Assembly (NCBI RefSeq): GCF_024806495.1
Contig: NZ_JANUFF010000009.1
Span: 1-64,000, forward strand
DNA length: 64,000 nucleotides
Direction of reading: 5' to 3'
Source of the DNA: Chryseobacterium sp. JUb7
Lineage (GTDB): Bacteria > Bacteroidota > Bacteroidia > Flavobacteriales > Weeksellaceae
Shown here: positions 36,118 through 45,227 of the stretch, piece by piece
Layout of the letters: every line of letters starts with the position of its first letter
Position numbering within the stretch: position 1 is the stretch's first letter
Notes under the pieces: model-generated
Databases searched by the model: none
Told to the model about the DNA's origin: nothing
Seen by the model: the letters and a program-made list of their open reading frames with translations, nothing else
Position numbers and translations under genes: made by a program

Positions 36118-36792
36118 ATGAAAAAAATTTTATTAACCTCAGCTTTGGTACTTTCTACAATGTCTTTCGCCCAGATTGATTTTAGTAGTACAAGATTCGG
36201 TATCACGGCGGGAGGTAACTATTCAGGGGTGAAAAATGCCCACAATCCCTCAGGAAAAAGATTTACCGTACAGGGCGGAGTTTTAGCTTTGATCCCGGTA
36301 GGAAGGGAAAATCAATTTTTCATCCAGCCCGAACTGGTTTATTTTGGCGCAGGAGAAACAGGTAAGAATAAAGACTCTAAAGGTGTTGATGGTTATGATG
36401 CTGTTTATGCGAATAACTATCTTAGTTTGCCGATCAGCTTTAAAGGATATTTTTCCGAAGCTGAATCAGAGTTTTTTGGATTGGTAGGACCTAGATTTAA
36501 TTTCTTATTAAGTCAGAATGTGAAAAATGTTCCTATTTCAAGACCTTATTACGATCCTAATTTTGCAGGAGGAGTTGCAGATAACCCAAAACTTAATGGG
36601 AAGGCTAGCAAGTTTAACTTTGGAGTAGGAATCGGGGTAGGGTACAGTTATAAGAGACAATTGGAACTGACGGCGAGATATGATTTTGGCCTTTCAAATA
36701 CCTATCCAGGTCTTAATTATGAGCCTAAAGGATCTAATAAAAGTAAATCCGAGCAGGTTCTTAGTTTAAGTCTTAGCTATATCTTTGAATAA
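36118..36792 (+). CDS. Outer-membrane beta-barrel protein (porin-family type)
   Basis: 224 residues. Signal peptide KKILLTSALVLSTMSFAQ, then alternating strands typical of an eight-stranded barrel (FGITAGGNYSGVKN, FFIQPELVYFG, FGVGIGVGYSY, LSLSLSYIFE with terminal Phe-Glu). It lies 15 bp after sucD and probably shares its transcript. Ligand or role unknown. Confidence 0.8.
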   Translation: MKKILLTSALVLSTMSFAQIDFSSTRFGITAGGNYSGVKNAHNPSGKRFTVQGGVLALIPVGRENQFFIQPELVYFGAGETGKNKDSKGVDGYDAVYANNYLSLPISFKGYFSEAESEFFGLVGPRFNFLLSQNVKNVPISRPYYDPNFAGGVADNPKLNGKASKFNFGVGIGVGYSYKRQLELTARYDFGLSNTYPGLNYEPKGSNKSKSEQVLSLSLSYIFE

Positions 36793-36815
36793 GAATTTAT
36801 TTCATTCAAACATAA

Positions 36816-36844
36816 AAAATCCCGAAACTTAGTTTCGGGATTTT
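36816..36844. terminator. Bidirectional terminator
   Basis: A 14-bp perfect stem (AAAATCCCGAAACT / AGTTTCGGGATTTT) between the + strand barrel gene and the minus-strand ABC permease gene, with T-runs in both directions. Confidence 0.9.
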
Positions 36845-36871
36845 ATTTTTATATATTCTGTAGTTTACATT

Positions 36872-38182
36872 TTATCCTTTGATCCATTTCCAAAGTTCTT
36901 TTAATGTCGCTTTGTTGCCATACATTAAAATGCCTACTCTATAGATTTTTCCTGCTAAAAAGATCATAAAAATAGTTGTTGCCAAAAGCAATACAATTGA
37001 TAAAGCAATCTGCCAGGCCGGAACTCCAAAAGGAATTCTTGCGATCATCGCGACAGGAGATGTGAAAGGGATAATTGATAGCCAGAAGCCCAGAGGCCCG
37101 TCAGGATTATTCATTAAAGAAAAACTTCCATACATTCCTAAAGTCAGCGGTAAGATGGCAAATAGGGTGAATTGCTGGGTTTCCGTTTCATTATCTACGG
37201 CTGAGCCTATGGCGGCATAAACAGAGCTGTAAAAGATGTATCCAAGCAAAAAGAAGACAATGAATACAAAAATAATTAACGGGAAATTAAGCTCAAGTAA
37301 ACTGTGAGATACCTGTGTTGCAATCTGTGCAATATCAAACTTGCTTAATACTTCTTCATTTCCACCCGGAATATTTTTTTGAAGTGTCGAAAAGCCGGTA
37401 TTTAAAACCAGAGCTCCGATAACAGACATGGTAATCCAGATTAAAAACTGTGTTAAAGCCACCATGGTTACTCCAAGAATTTTTCCCATCATCAGTTCAA
37501 AAGGTTTTACTGAAGAAATAATGATTTCCACAACTCGGTTGTTTTTTTCTTCTAAAACGCTTCTCATAACCCTTACTCCGTAGATGATGATAAACATAAA
37601 AGTTACATACATCAACAAGATGCTTAGCCCGCTTTTTACGCCAAAAGTAATATCAGAATCCTCTTTATTGTTTTCAGAAACATTAATGGTTTTCAGGGTA
37701 AAACTTTTATCAAGATTATCAAGTTGAGTTTCGGCGATACCTAACTGTTTGATTTTTTCTTTCTTGATGACATCTGTAATATCAGAAACAATTCTTTTTT
37801 TGGTGTCAAAGCCAATTTTACTGTTGATGACCAATCTTGTATTTTGCTGTAGATCATCAAAATTCTGACTTTTTAATTCCGGCAGAATCAAAATTCCATC
37901 CAGAGATTCATTTCCTTTTAAATTATTGATTTTTGACTTTTCATCGGCGGCAGAAACAAAAACATAATTCAGTTGGTCATCGGATTTCAGTTGATTTTTA
38001 AATAACCCACTTTTATCCACTACTTCAATGACGCTGTGAGACTCATTAGCCTTAAACATTAAACCAATGACTGCACCAAAAGCAATCAACATGATTGGAG
38101 CCAATAAAGTCAATATAATGAAGGACTTTTTCTTAACCTGCGTAAGAAATTCCCTTTTTGTGATTAAAAAAATATTATTCAT
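36872..38182 (-). CDS. ABC-2 type transporter permease (NatB-like)
   Basis: 436 residues. One N-terminal membrane helix (about 20-43), a large extracytoplasmic domain (about 45-180), then five or six C-terminal helices with GVRVMRSVLEEKNNRVVEIIISSVKPFELMMGK split by the usual coupling helix. This topology matches NatB-type exporters of sodium or lipophilic compounds. It starts 2 bp after the ATPase gene at 38185, forming a two-gene operon. Substrate unknown. Confidence 0.87.
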   Translation of the reverse strand: MNNIFLITKREFLTQVKKKSFIILTLLAPIMLIAFGAVIGLMFKANESHSVIEVVDKSGLFKNQLKSDDQLNYVFVSAADEKSKINNLKGNESLDGILILPELKSQNFDDLQQNTRLVINSKIGFDTKKRIVSDITDVIKKEKIKQLGIAETQLDNLDKSFTLKTINVSENNKEDSDITFGVKSGLSILLMYVTFMFIIIYGVRVMRSVLEEKNNRVVEIIISSVKPFELMMGKILGVTMVALTQFLIWITMSVIGALVLNTGFSTLQKNIPGGNEEVLSKFDIAQIATQVSHSLLELNFPLIIFVFIVFFLLGYIFYSSVYAAIGSAVDNETETQQFTLFAILPLTLGMYGSFSLMNNPDGPLGFWLSIIPFTSPVAMIARIPFGVPAWQIALSIVLLLATTIFMIFLAGKIYRVGILMYGNKATLKELWKWIKG

Positions 38183-38184
38183 GA

Positions 38185-39096
38185 TTAAGAGTTATTGCTT
38201 ACCGCATTAATAAATACTTCATTCATACTTGGAATTCTTTCGTCAAAAGATCTCACTTTTCCGACATTCACAAGGTCCAGAAGAATATGATTCTGATCGC
38301 TTTCGTTTTTTAAATCAAAAGATACCAGATTATTTTCATTGGTCATATTGAAAATTTCATACTTGTTTTTGAAGGTATCCAATTGAGTCTCATTTACCTC
38401 AGAAAGGGTAATTCCGAAAATATTTTTCTTAAATTTTTCTCTTACATCAAAAACTCTTCCGTCAATAATTTTTTTAGAATTATTAATTAAAGCAACATAA
38501 TCACACATTTCTTCCACACTCTCCATTCTGTGGGTAGAAAGAATGATGGTGGTTCCGTTATTTTTAAGATCAATAATCTGATCTTTAATTAAGTTGGCAT
38601 TTACAGGATCAAAACCTGAAAACGGCTCATCGAGAATCAAAAGATGAGGTCTGTGAAGAACGGTTACCACAAACTGAATTTTCTGAGCCATTCCTTTTGA
38701 AAGTTCAGATAATTTCTTTTTCCACCATTGGTCGATATTGAGTTTATCAAACCATTTTTTTGCTTCCTGCAAAGCATCGTTTTTACTCATCCCTTTCAGT
38801 TCCCCGAAATACAGTATCTGATCTCCGACACTCATATTTTTATATAAACCTCTTTCTTCAGGCATATAACCAATATCTTTAATATGGCTTGGATTTAGCT
38901 TCTCACCGTTGATAAGAACTTCCCCGGAATCAGCCTGGGTAATTTGATTGATAATACGGATGAAAGAAGTTTTTCCCGCTCCGTTCGGGCCTAAAAGACC
39001 GTAAATACTTCCTTTTGGAACATGGATGCTAAAATCATCCAATGCTACTTTTTTCCCTGCATTATAGGTCTTTCGAATATGTTCAGCTTTTAGCAT
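38185..39096 (-). CDS. ABC transporter ATP-binding protein (NatA-like)
   Basis: 303 residues. Walker A LLGPNGAGKTSF, signature ELSKGMAQKIQF (a K replaces the second G of LSGG), Walker B LLILDEPFSGFDP and the switch His in LSTHRMESVEEM. A C-terminal domain of about 80 residues follows, as in NatA/CcmA-type ATPases. It energises the permease encoded directly downstream. Confidence 0.9.
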   Translation of the reverse strand: MLKAEHIRKTYNAGKKVALDDFSIHVPKGSIYGLLGPNGAGKTSFIRIINQITQADSGEVLINGEKLNPSHIKDIGYMPEERGLYKNMSVGDQILYFGELKGMSKNDALQEAKKWFDKLNIDQWWKKKLSELSKGMAQKIQFVVTVLHRPHLLILDEPFSGFDPVNANLIKDQIIDLKNNGTTIILSTHRMESVEEMCDYVALINNSKKIIDGRVFDVREKFKKNIFGITLSEVNETQLDTFKNKYEIFNMTNENNLVSFDLKNESDQNHILLDLVNVGKVRSFDERIPSMNEVFINAVSNNS

Positions 39097-39173
39097 TAAA
39101 TTGTTTTTTACAATTAGTATAAAAAAGTCCCGAAAGTTACGGAATAATTAAAACAGAATTAATGTAAAAGAAA

Positions 39174-39197
39174 AAATCCTGATGTTTATCAGGATTT
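39174..39197 (-). terminator. Terminator after the T9SS tail protein gene
   Basis: AAATCCTGAT / ATCAGGATTT, 10-bp stem with a 4-base loop, followed on the minus strand by a T-rich run. It begins 5 bp beyond the stop at 39202. Confidence 0.8.
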
Positions 39198-39201
39198 AGT
39201 T

Positions 39202-39555
39202 TTATTGTTTTACTATTTGAGTAACTTTTTGCGTATTATCGCTTAAGATATAGCGAATTAAATATTTTCCGGGTTTCAATTTTTCAATATTAATCTCTCC
39301 CGAATTCATATTTACTGAATAATTAGCAACTTGAGTACCCAAAATGGAATAAAAAGTCACACTTTTGATTCTTAAAGAAGAATCCTTTGCCTTAACGATA
39401 AGGAAATCCTTCGCAGGATTTGGATAGGCAACAAGCACACCATCATCAGATTTTTGTGAGATGGAACCAGGCTCTCTGAGTTGAGCTTTAAAATTGTTGG
39501 AAAACCCAACAAAAGTGCCTATAAATAGTAATAAAAGTAAAAGTTTTTTCATCAA
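39202..39555 (-). CDS. Miniature secreted protein made of a signal peptide and a T9SS type A sorting domain
   Basis: 117 residues. Signal peptide (MKKLLLLLLFIGTFVGFS), a linker of about 20 residues, then the type A sorting domain from about residue 43: VAYPNPAKDFLIVKAKDSS, VTFYSILGTQVANY, INIEKLKPGKYLIRY and QKVTQIVKQ. The sorting domain normally trails a large cargo domain; here there is none. It may be secreted alone, compete for the T9SS, or be a remnant of a lost cargo gene. Confidence 0.85.
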   Translation of the reverse strand: MMKKLLLLLLFIGTFVGFSNNFKAQLREPGSISQKSDDGVLVAYPNPAKDFLIVKAKDSSLRIKSVTFYSILGTQVANYSVNMNSGEINIEKLKPGKYLIRYILSDNTQKVTQIVKQ

Positions 39556-39635
39556 ATTATAATTTCTCTAAGTATTTCCTAACAAAAGTAAAAAATTCTA
39601 CAATCTCCTGCAATAGTTTTTTATAGAACTTGTAG

Positions 39636-40661
<1,026 letters not shown>

Positions 40662-40666
40662 TTTTT

Positions 40667-40765
40667 GGGTTATAAATTATAAGTTATGAATTATGAGTTT
40701 AAATTGCTCTGTAAATTTCACAGCGTTGATCAACTCATAATTCATAACTTTTAACTCAAAACTAA
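40667..40765. repeat. Heptad-paced inverted repeat between convergent genes
   Basis: From 40667 five 7-bp units follow each other (GGGTTAT, AAATTAT, AAGTTAT, GAATTAT, GAGTTTA). From 40731 five more follow (CAACTCA, TAATTCA, TAACTTT, TAACTCA, AAACTAA). The segments 40681-40699 and 40732-40750 are perfect 19-bp reverse complements, with a 32-bp loop. The element fills the gap between the hemB stop and the stop of the minus-strand gene at 40767. It could end transcription in both directions. Confidence 0.8.
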
Positions 40766-40766
40766 T

Positions 40767-41543
40767 TTAAGAGATATCAAAATCTTTTCCTTTCGTAAAC
40801 TTAGCAGCAAAAGGCGCTTGGTTTCCGGTATATTTCAGAACAAAATTTTTCTTGGTATCGGTGTCAAGTTTTGCTTCCACTTCTACATTCTGAGTCTGAA
40901 AACTGACATCTAAAGCAACTCCGGATTCCTTTTCAAGATAAATTTCCACACTTTCTGCATAGAAAAGAGATGTGCTTAAAAAATTAAACTTCACATTTTT
41001 CCTGTATGTTTTGGATTTAGTCTGTGTAAATTCCGAATAATTTCTTAAAATCTCAATTCCGGGAGAGTCTATGTTTGTAATTCTTGATTTTGTAACTCCG
41101 TTTACTCTTATTGAAAAATCTTTGGCATTTTTAATATTTCCATTAATTCCGATATTGAATAATGAAGGAAGAGAAAGACCATACTCGATCATACTGTCTT
41201 TTGTAAATTCAAAATCAGGAATAAGGGCCGGAAATTTCTGTACATTCATCACCTGATTCTTAATGGTGCTGAGCTGATCTTCTGAAAACAGAAATCCAAT
41301 CAGATTATTTCCTGTTGTTCGCCAGTTTCTGCCATTCCATTCAAAAATTTCACAAAGTAAAGTGTCTGCGGAAGAATGGGGAAGAAGATCCATATCCTGC
41401 CATTTAAAAACTTCCTTTGCATAAGGCCTGCGATTGACAATATTAAGTCCCAGATCCAGGGCCAGAAGATCTGTTAACTGTTGATTATTTTCCATAATAA
41501 ATTTCATTGTTGATAGGTCCATAAAATTATGGAAATAAAACAA
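40767..41543 (-). CDS. Protein of unknown function, beta-rich, 258 residues
   Basis: Not recognised as an established family. No signal peptide or membrane helix is visible; the protein looks cytoplasmic. Several in-frame ATGs (41543, 41522, 41507, 41495) leave the start open; MENNQQLTDLL (41495) is a natural beginning. The N-terminal 80 residues are mixed. The rest alternates short strands with Asn/Lys turns and ends with FVLKYTGNQAPFAAKF about eight residues before the stop. The pattern of a GLSLPSLFNIGINGNI stretch, an EKESGVALDV segment and the final PFAAKF faintly recalls bacterial gasdermins, but no protease gene is adjacent. Treat that as a hypothesis only. Confidence 0.6.
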   Translation of the reverse strand: MFYFHNFMDLSTMKFIMENNQQLTDLLALDLGLNIVNRRPYAKEVFKWQDMDLLPHSSADTLLCEIFEWNGRNWRTTGNNLIGFLFSEDQLSTIKNQVMNVQKFPALIPDFEFTKDSMIEYGLSLPSLFNIGINGNIKNAKDFSIRVNGVTKSRITNIDSPGIEILRNYSEFTQTKSKTYRKNVKFNFLSTSLFYAESVEIYLEKESGVALDVSFQTQNVEVEAKLDTDTKKNFVLKYTGNQAPFAAKFTKGKDFDIS

Positions 41544-41568
41544 AAAATAAAGAGGTTTAGACTAAATC

Positions 41569-41862
41569 TTACAGCCAGCCTTTTTTACCATAAACATATG
41601 TATCATCAAATTGCTTATCACTCATGAACAGATATAAAATACCTTCTATAAAAGGAATAATTGAAGCTGCTCCGAAGGTGATAATATTTAAGACGAGCTG
41701 AATAATGCCTTCTTTGGTATAGCCTAGATAAAATTTATTTAAAGCCAGCCATCCTACAAGAATTCCTAAAATAGCTGCAGGAATTTTCTTCTCTGAGCGA
41801 TAAGGTATATTATTTTGCTGATTTTGATTGTATTCAGTTTTTGTATAACCGTAATTTTCCAT
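41569..41862 (-). CDS. TM2-domain membrane protein
   Basis: 97 residues. A polar N-terminal part rich in Gln/Asn is followed by two membrane helices: KIPAAILGILVGWLALNKFYLG and IIQLVLNIITFGAASIIPFIEG. The NKFYLGYTKEG link is the TM2 signature. TM2 proteins are small membrane proteins of unclear function. It lies 25 bp upstream of the unassigned gene at 40767-41543 on the same strand. Confidence 0.85.
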   Translation of the reverse strand: MENYGYTKTEYNQNQQNNIPYRSEKKIPAAILGILVGWLALNKFYLGYTKEGIIQLVLNIITFGAASIIPFIEGILYLFMSDKQFDDTYVYGKKGWL

Positions 41863-41989
41863 TTTAATATTTTTTGAAGTTCTTTGATTGTATTGAATAA
41901 GTAGTGATTAAAACATAAAATGTTACATCTTAATTTGTTGTCACTAAAATATAATATCATTCATCATACATTACAGCAGTTAGTATTCG

Positions 41990-42032
41990 AGATGTCATCC
42001 TGAGCGCGAAGTATTCGAAGGATCTAAATACT
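41990..42032. repeat. Dispersed intergenic repeat of Bacteroidota type
   Basis: The stretch with CATCCTGAGCGCGAAG and TTCGAAGGATCT forms an imperfect hairpin (ATCCT...AGGAT). It matches a motif seen scattered in intergenic regions of many bacterial genomes. It lies in the divergent gap upstream of lptB. Confidence 0.5.
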
Positions 42033-42101
42033 ATCCATATTAAAATTTCATAAAACTTCAGCCTCTGTTTTTTTATCTAAAATTTGAATTCAAAAAAACT
42101 T

Positions 42102-42109
42102 TATCTTTG
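42102..42109 (+). promoter_or_regulatory. -7 box of lptB
   Basis: TATCTTTG followed by C; the ATG at 42115 begins only 5 bp later, so the lptB transcript is probably leaderless. A TTTG at 42083-42086 is 15 bp upstream, shorter than usual. Confidence 0.65.
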
Positions 42110-42114
42110 CGACT

Positions 42115-43176
42115 ATGATTTTACGAGGAGAAAACTTAATCAAAGAATACGGTCCTAAAAAAGTTGTAAAAGGCGTTTCTGTACAGGTTCAGCAGGGAGA
42201 GATTGTAGGTTTGCTTGGTCCGAACGGAGCAGGAAAAACCACTTCGTTTTATATGATTGTTGGTTTGGTTAAGCCCACTTCAGGGAAAATTTTTCTTGAT
42301 AAACAGGAAATTACGACTGACGCGATGTATCGCCGGGCTCAAAAGGGTATCGGTTATCTGGCTCAGGAAGCATCGGTTTTCAGAAAACTTTCCGTGGAGG
42401 AGAATATCATGGGAGTTTTGCAGCTAACAAAACTTTCAAAACGCGAGCAACAGATCAAATGTGATGAATTGGTCGAGGAATTTTCATTGCAGCACGTCCG
42501 TAAAAACCGTGGAGATCTTCTTTCAGGAGGAGAAAGACGTAGAACGGAAATTGCAAGATGTCTGGCAACAGACCCTAGTTTTATTCTTTTGGATGAACCT
42601 TTTGCAGGGGTAGACCCGATTGCCGTGGAAGATATCCAGAAAATTGTAAGAAGTCTGACAGATAAAAATATCGGAATTTTGATTACCGATCACAATGTGC
42701 AGCAGACCTTAGCTATTACCAATAAAACGTACATCATGTTTGAAGGTCGAATTCTGAAAGAAGGTCTTCCTGAAGAACTGGCCAATGATCCGCAGGTAAG
42801 AGAAGCCTATCTTGGTGAAAACTTCGTTTATCAAAATATTTTCGATAAACCGAAAAAAAAGAAATATGCTTATAATATCTGGGCCGGAAATTTCGAATCG
42901 AAATCTCAATTCCAGGGCTTTGCAGATGAAAACTTTAATCAGTTTGATGATTTAAGATTAATGTACGGTTTTGAAGATATCAGTTTTGCCTCGCTTTCAA
43001 ACTCAGAAATTGAACATATTTTCAATAATGTAGTTGATAAAAACGCCAATAATTCTTTTATTTTCCAAAGAAAAGAAATCAATTCGCATTATACTTTAGA
43101 GCAGGCTGAGGCTGAATCAAAAGCTGCAAGCCAATCTGAGCTGCATTATCTGACAACGTATTTTTACGAAGGATAA
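42115..43176 (+). CDS. lptB: LPS export ATPase LptB with an extra C-terminal domain
   Basis: 353 residues; LptB is normally about 240. Residues 1-240 are a canonical LptB: Walker A LLGPNGAGKTTSFYMI, signature LLSGGERRRTEIARCLA, Walker B FILLDEPFAGVDP, switch ITDHNVQQTLAIT, ending VREAYLGENF. A KPKKKK linker is followed by about 105 residues starting YNIWAGNFESKSQFQGF and ending YLTTYFYEG, an alpha/beta domain. Its start resembles the W-x-G-x-F-x-S-x-x-x-F opening of the DUF4284/Imm22 family. The ATPase powers LPS transport with LptFG/LptC. The role of the extension is unknown. Confidence 0.9.
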   Translation: MILRGENLIKEYGPKKVVKGVSVQVQQGEIVGLLGPNGAGKTTSFYMIVGLVKPTSGKIFLDKQEITTDAMYRRAQKGIGYLAQEASVFRKLSVEENIMGVLQLTKLSKREQQIKCDELVEEFSLQHVRKNRGDLLSGGERRRTEIARCLATDPSFILLDEPFAGVDPIAVEDIQKIVRSLTDKNIGILITDHNVQQTLAITNKTYIMFEGRILKEGLPEELANDPQVREAYLGENFVYQNIFDKPKKKKYAYNIWAGNFESKSQFQGFADENFNQFDDLRLMYGFEDISFASLSNSEIEHIFNNVVDKNANNSFIFQRKEINSHYTLEQAEAESKAASQSELHYLTTYFYEG

Positions 43177-43218
43177 AATTTAAAATAAGCAATTAAATTT
43201 GCTGAAAAATAGAATAAG

Positions 43219-43252
43219 ACGTACCTTTTCTCTCGGAAACGGTACGTTTTTT
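43219..43252 (+). terminator. Terminator after lptB
   Basis: ACGTACC / GGTACGT stem, extended by T-A pairs around a bulge, followed by a T6 run. It lies 43 bp after the lptB stop and 17 bp before the next ATG. Confidence 0.75.
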
Positions 43253-43268
43253 AGTTAAAATAATTCCT

Positions 43269-45077
43269 ATGGCAAAACCTTTCAACAGAACCGTCACTTT
43301 ATTCGGAATTTATAAACAGCTTGTTCCTTTCATACGGCCATATCGTCTGATGATTTACGGGACTTTATTCCTTACTTTTTTAGGAGCTCTTGCAGCGCAG
43401 GTCAATCCTCTCGTTTTAAAGTATACAGTTGATGAGGTTACAAAATTGACGCATCTTCCACATCCGATGTCTGAAGGAATCCATATTCTGGTTATCATTT
43501 CGATTATTTTATTAGGCAAAGAGCTGCTGAATATTTTTATCAATTTCGGACAGAAGTTTTATGGTGAAAAAATAAGAATCAATGTAAGTTCGGTATTGGC
43601 GCAGTCAGCAATTGATAAGATTTTGACATATCGCGTGGCATATTTTAATGATGAAAACCACGAATCAGGGAAACTACAGATAAGAATAGACCGGGGAATT
43701 GAAAGTCTGACAAGACTTGTACAGAACTTCTTTATCGATATGCTTCCATTATTTTCTAATGCAATTATTGCATTGGTTATCATGTATATACAGAATGTTT
43801 ATGTAGGGATTGTTTCTACGGTTATCGTTCCTATTTATTTTTATATAAGCTCATTACAGGCCAAGAAATTGGGTGGAGTCCGTCGGCAGCTGAGAAATCA
43901 GCGTGAGCAAAAAACTTCGGGTCTTTTAAATTTGATTAATTCCATTATGGTCATTAAAAGTTTTGTCCGCGAAAAATTCGAAGGAAAAAAACAATATGAT
44001 TTACAGATGCAGTTGATGGAAAGCCAGATGTTTACCCGGAAAACAAATTTTATTTACGATGGTTTAAAAACTTTTATCGAACAGTTTGGCGTTGTTTTAA
44101 TTATCCTTCTGACAGTTTATCTGGTATTGGATCAGCAAATGACCATCGGTGCTATCATGCTTCACATTATGCTTTTCAACAATGTCTCGGCTCCGATTAG
44201 ACAATTGCACAGAATTTATGATGATATGAATGATGCAATGATTTATGCAGAAGGCTATTTTGATATTTTAAATGCTGATGCCGAAAAAGAACCCAATGGA
44301 AATTTTGTTGAGAAGAAAATTAAAGGAAATTTTGAATTAAAAAACGTCAATTTTTCCTATCCGAACGGAACTCAGGCTTTGCACGATGTTTCTATGAAAA
44401 TTGAAAATGGAAAAACAACGGCCCTGGTGGGGTTGAGTGGAGCCGGAAAATCAACAATCATCAATCTTTTGTGTAAATTTTATCTTCCGAATTCAGGCGA
44501 AATCTTGCTTGATCAAGTCAATTTGAATGATTTTGATAATACTTTTTTGAGGGATGATTTAGGATTGGTTCTTCAAAAAAATCACATATTCCAGGGAAGT
44601 ATTGAAGATAACATTCGCTACGGAAATATGAATGCAACATTTGAAGAAATTGAAGAAGCTGCTAAAAAGGCATATCTCCACGAACAGATTTTAGACTTGC
44701 CGGAAGGATACAGACACGATGCCACACAGCTTTCAGGGGGACAGCAGCAGAGAATTGCCATTGCAAGATTATTCCTGAAAAATCCTCCGATTATTTTCCT
44801 TGATGAACCCACAGCAAGTCTGGATGCTATCGCAACAGAGCAGATTAAAAATTCCCTGGATGCAATAAAAGAAGGAAGAACGGTGATTATTATTTCCCAT
44901 TCGTTATCGCAAATTTTAGATTCAGATAAAATTTATGTAATGAAAAAGGGCAGGGTTGTAGAAAGCGGAACCCACGATGAACTGGTGCAGATCAACGGAA
45001 CTTACAGAGAAATTTTTGATGCTTCCGCGAGAAGTTTAAATTTGGATAAATTGGTGAGTACTTTTAAGGATAATTAA
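43269..45077 (+). CDS. ABC exporter with fused membrane and ATPase domains (MsbA-like)
   Basis: 602 residues. Six membrane helices (about residues 25-300) with coupling regions, then an ATPase domain with Walker A VGLSGAGKSTIINLL, signature LSGGQQQRIAIARLF, Walker B IIFLDEPTASLDA and the switch His in IIISHSLSQILD. It is a half-transporter that should dimerise. Adjacency to lptB makes lipid export (MsbA role) possible, but drug or peptide export cannot be excluded. Its stop codon is the first part of a heptad array. Confidence 0.88.
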   Translation: MAKPFNRTVTLFGIYKQLVPFIRPYRLMIYGTLFLTFLGALAAQVNPLVLKYTVDEVTKLTHLPHPMSEGIHILVIISIILLGKELLNIFINFGQKFYGEKIRINVSSVLAQSAIDKILTYRVAYFNDENHESGKLQIRIDRGIESLTRLVQNFFIDMLPLFSNAIIALVIMYIQNVYVGIVSTVIVPIYFYISSLQAKKLGGVRRQLRNQREQKTSGLLNLINSIMVIKSFVREKFEGKKQYDLQMQLMESQMFTRKTNFIYDGLKTFIEQFGVVLIILLTVYLVLDQQMTIGAIMLHIMLFNNVSAPIRQLHRIYDDMNDAMIYAEGYFDILNADAEKEPNGNFVEKKIKGNFELKNVNFSYPNGTQALHDVSMKIENGKTTALVGLSGAGKSTIINLLCKFYLPNSGEILLDQVNLNDFDNTFLRDDLGLVLQKNHIFQGSIEDNIRYGNMNATFEEIEEAAKKAYLHEQILDLPEGYRHDATQLSGGQQQRIAIARLFLKNPPIIFLDEPTASLDAIATEQIKNSLDAIKEGRTVIIISHSLSQILDSDKIYVMKKGRVVESGTHDELVQINGTYREIFDASARSLNLDKLVSTFKDN

Positions 45078-45136
45078 TTAGATATTAGATATTAGATATT
45101 AGATATTAGATATTAGATATTAGATATTAGATATTA
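45077..45136. repeat. Heptanucleotide tandem array, (ATTAGAT)8
   Basis: Eight perfect copies of ATTAGAT (45077-45132) plus four more bases. It begins at the last base of the exporter stop codon. It ends at the -7 box at 45135-45142, so it fills the -33 region of the WYL regulator promoter. Confidence 0.95.
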
Positions 45137-45142
45137 TTTTTG
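45135..45142 (+). promoter_or_regulatory. -7 box between two heptad arrays
   Basis: TATTTTTG, followed by C. It sits exactly between the (ATTAGAT)8 array and the (CTAAACC)9 array, 85 bp before the ATG of the WYL regulator. Copy-number change in the first array would change what lies at -33; change in the second would alter the leader length. Confidence 0.55.
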
Positions 45143-45226
45143 CTAAACCCTAAACCCTAAACCCTAAACCCTAAACCCTAAACCCTAAACCCTAAACCCT
45201 AAACCCTTATTAACTGTCAACTATTC
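45143..45226. repeat. Heptanucleotide tandem array, (CTAAACC)9, plus degenerate heptads
   Basis: Nine perfect copies of CTAAACC (45143-45205), followed in the same 7-bp phase by CTTATTA, ACTGTCA and ACTATTC (45206-45226), reaching to one base before the ATG at 45228. The unit is identical to the plant-type telomere repeat, surely by chance. Confidence 0.95.
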
Positions 45227-45227
45227 A

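Noticed and set aside
45143..45205. Plant-type telomere repeat (CCCTAAA)n
   Set aside because: The neighbouring array has another 7-bp unit and other gaps show the same period with other sequences, so this is a local heptad array; nothing suggests a chromosome end or eukaryotic contamination.
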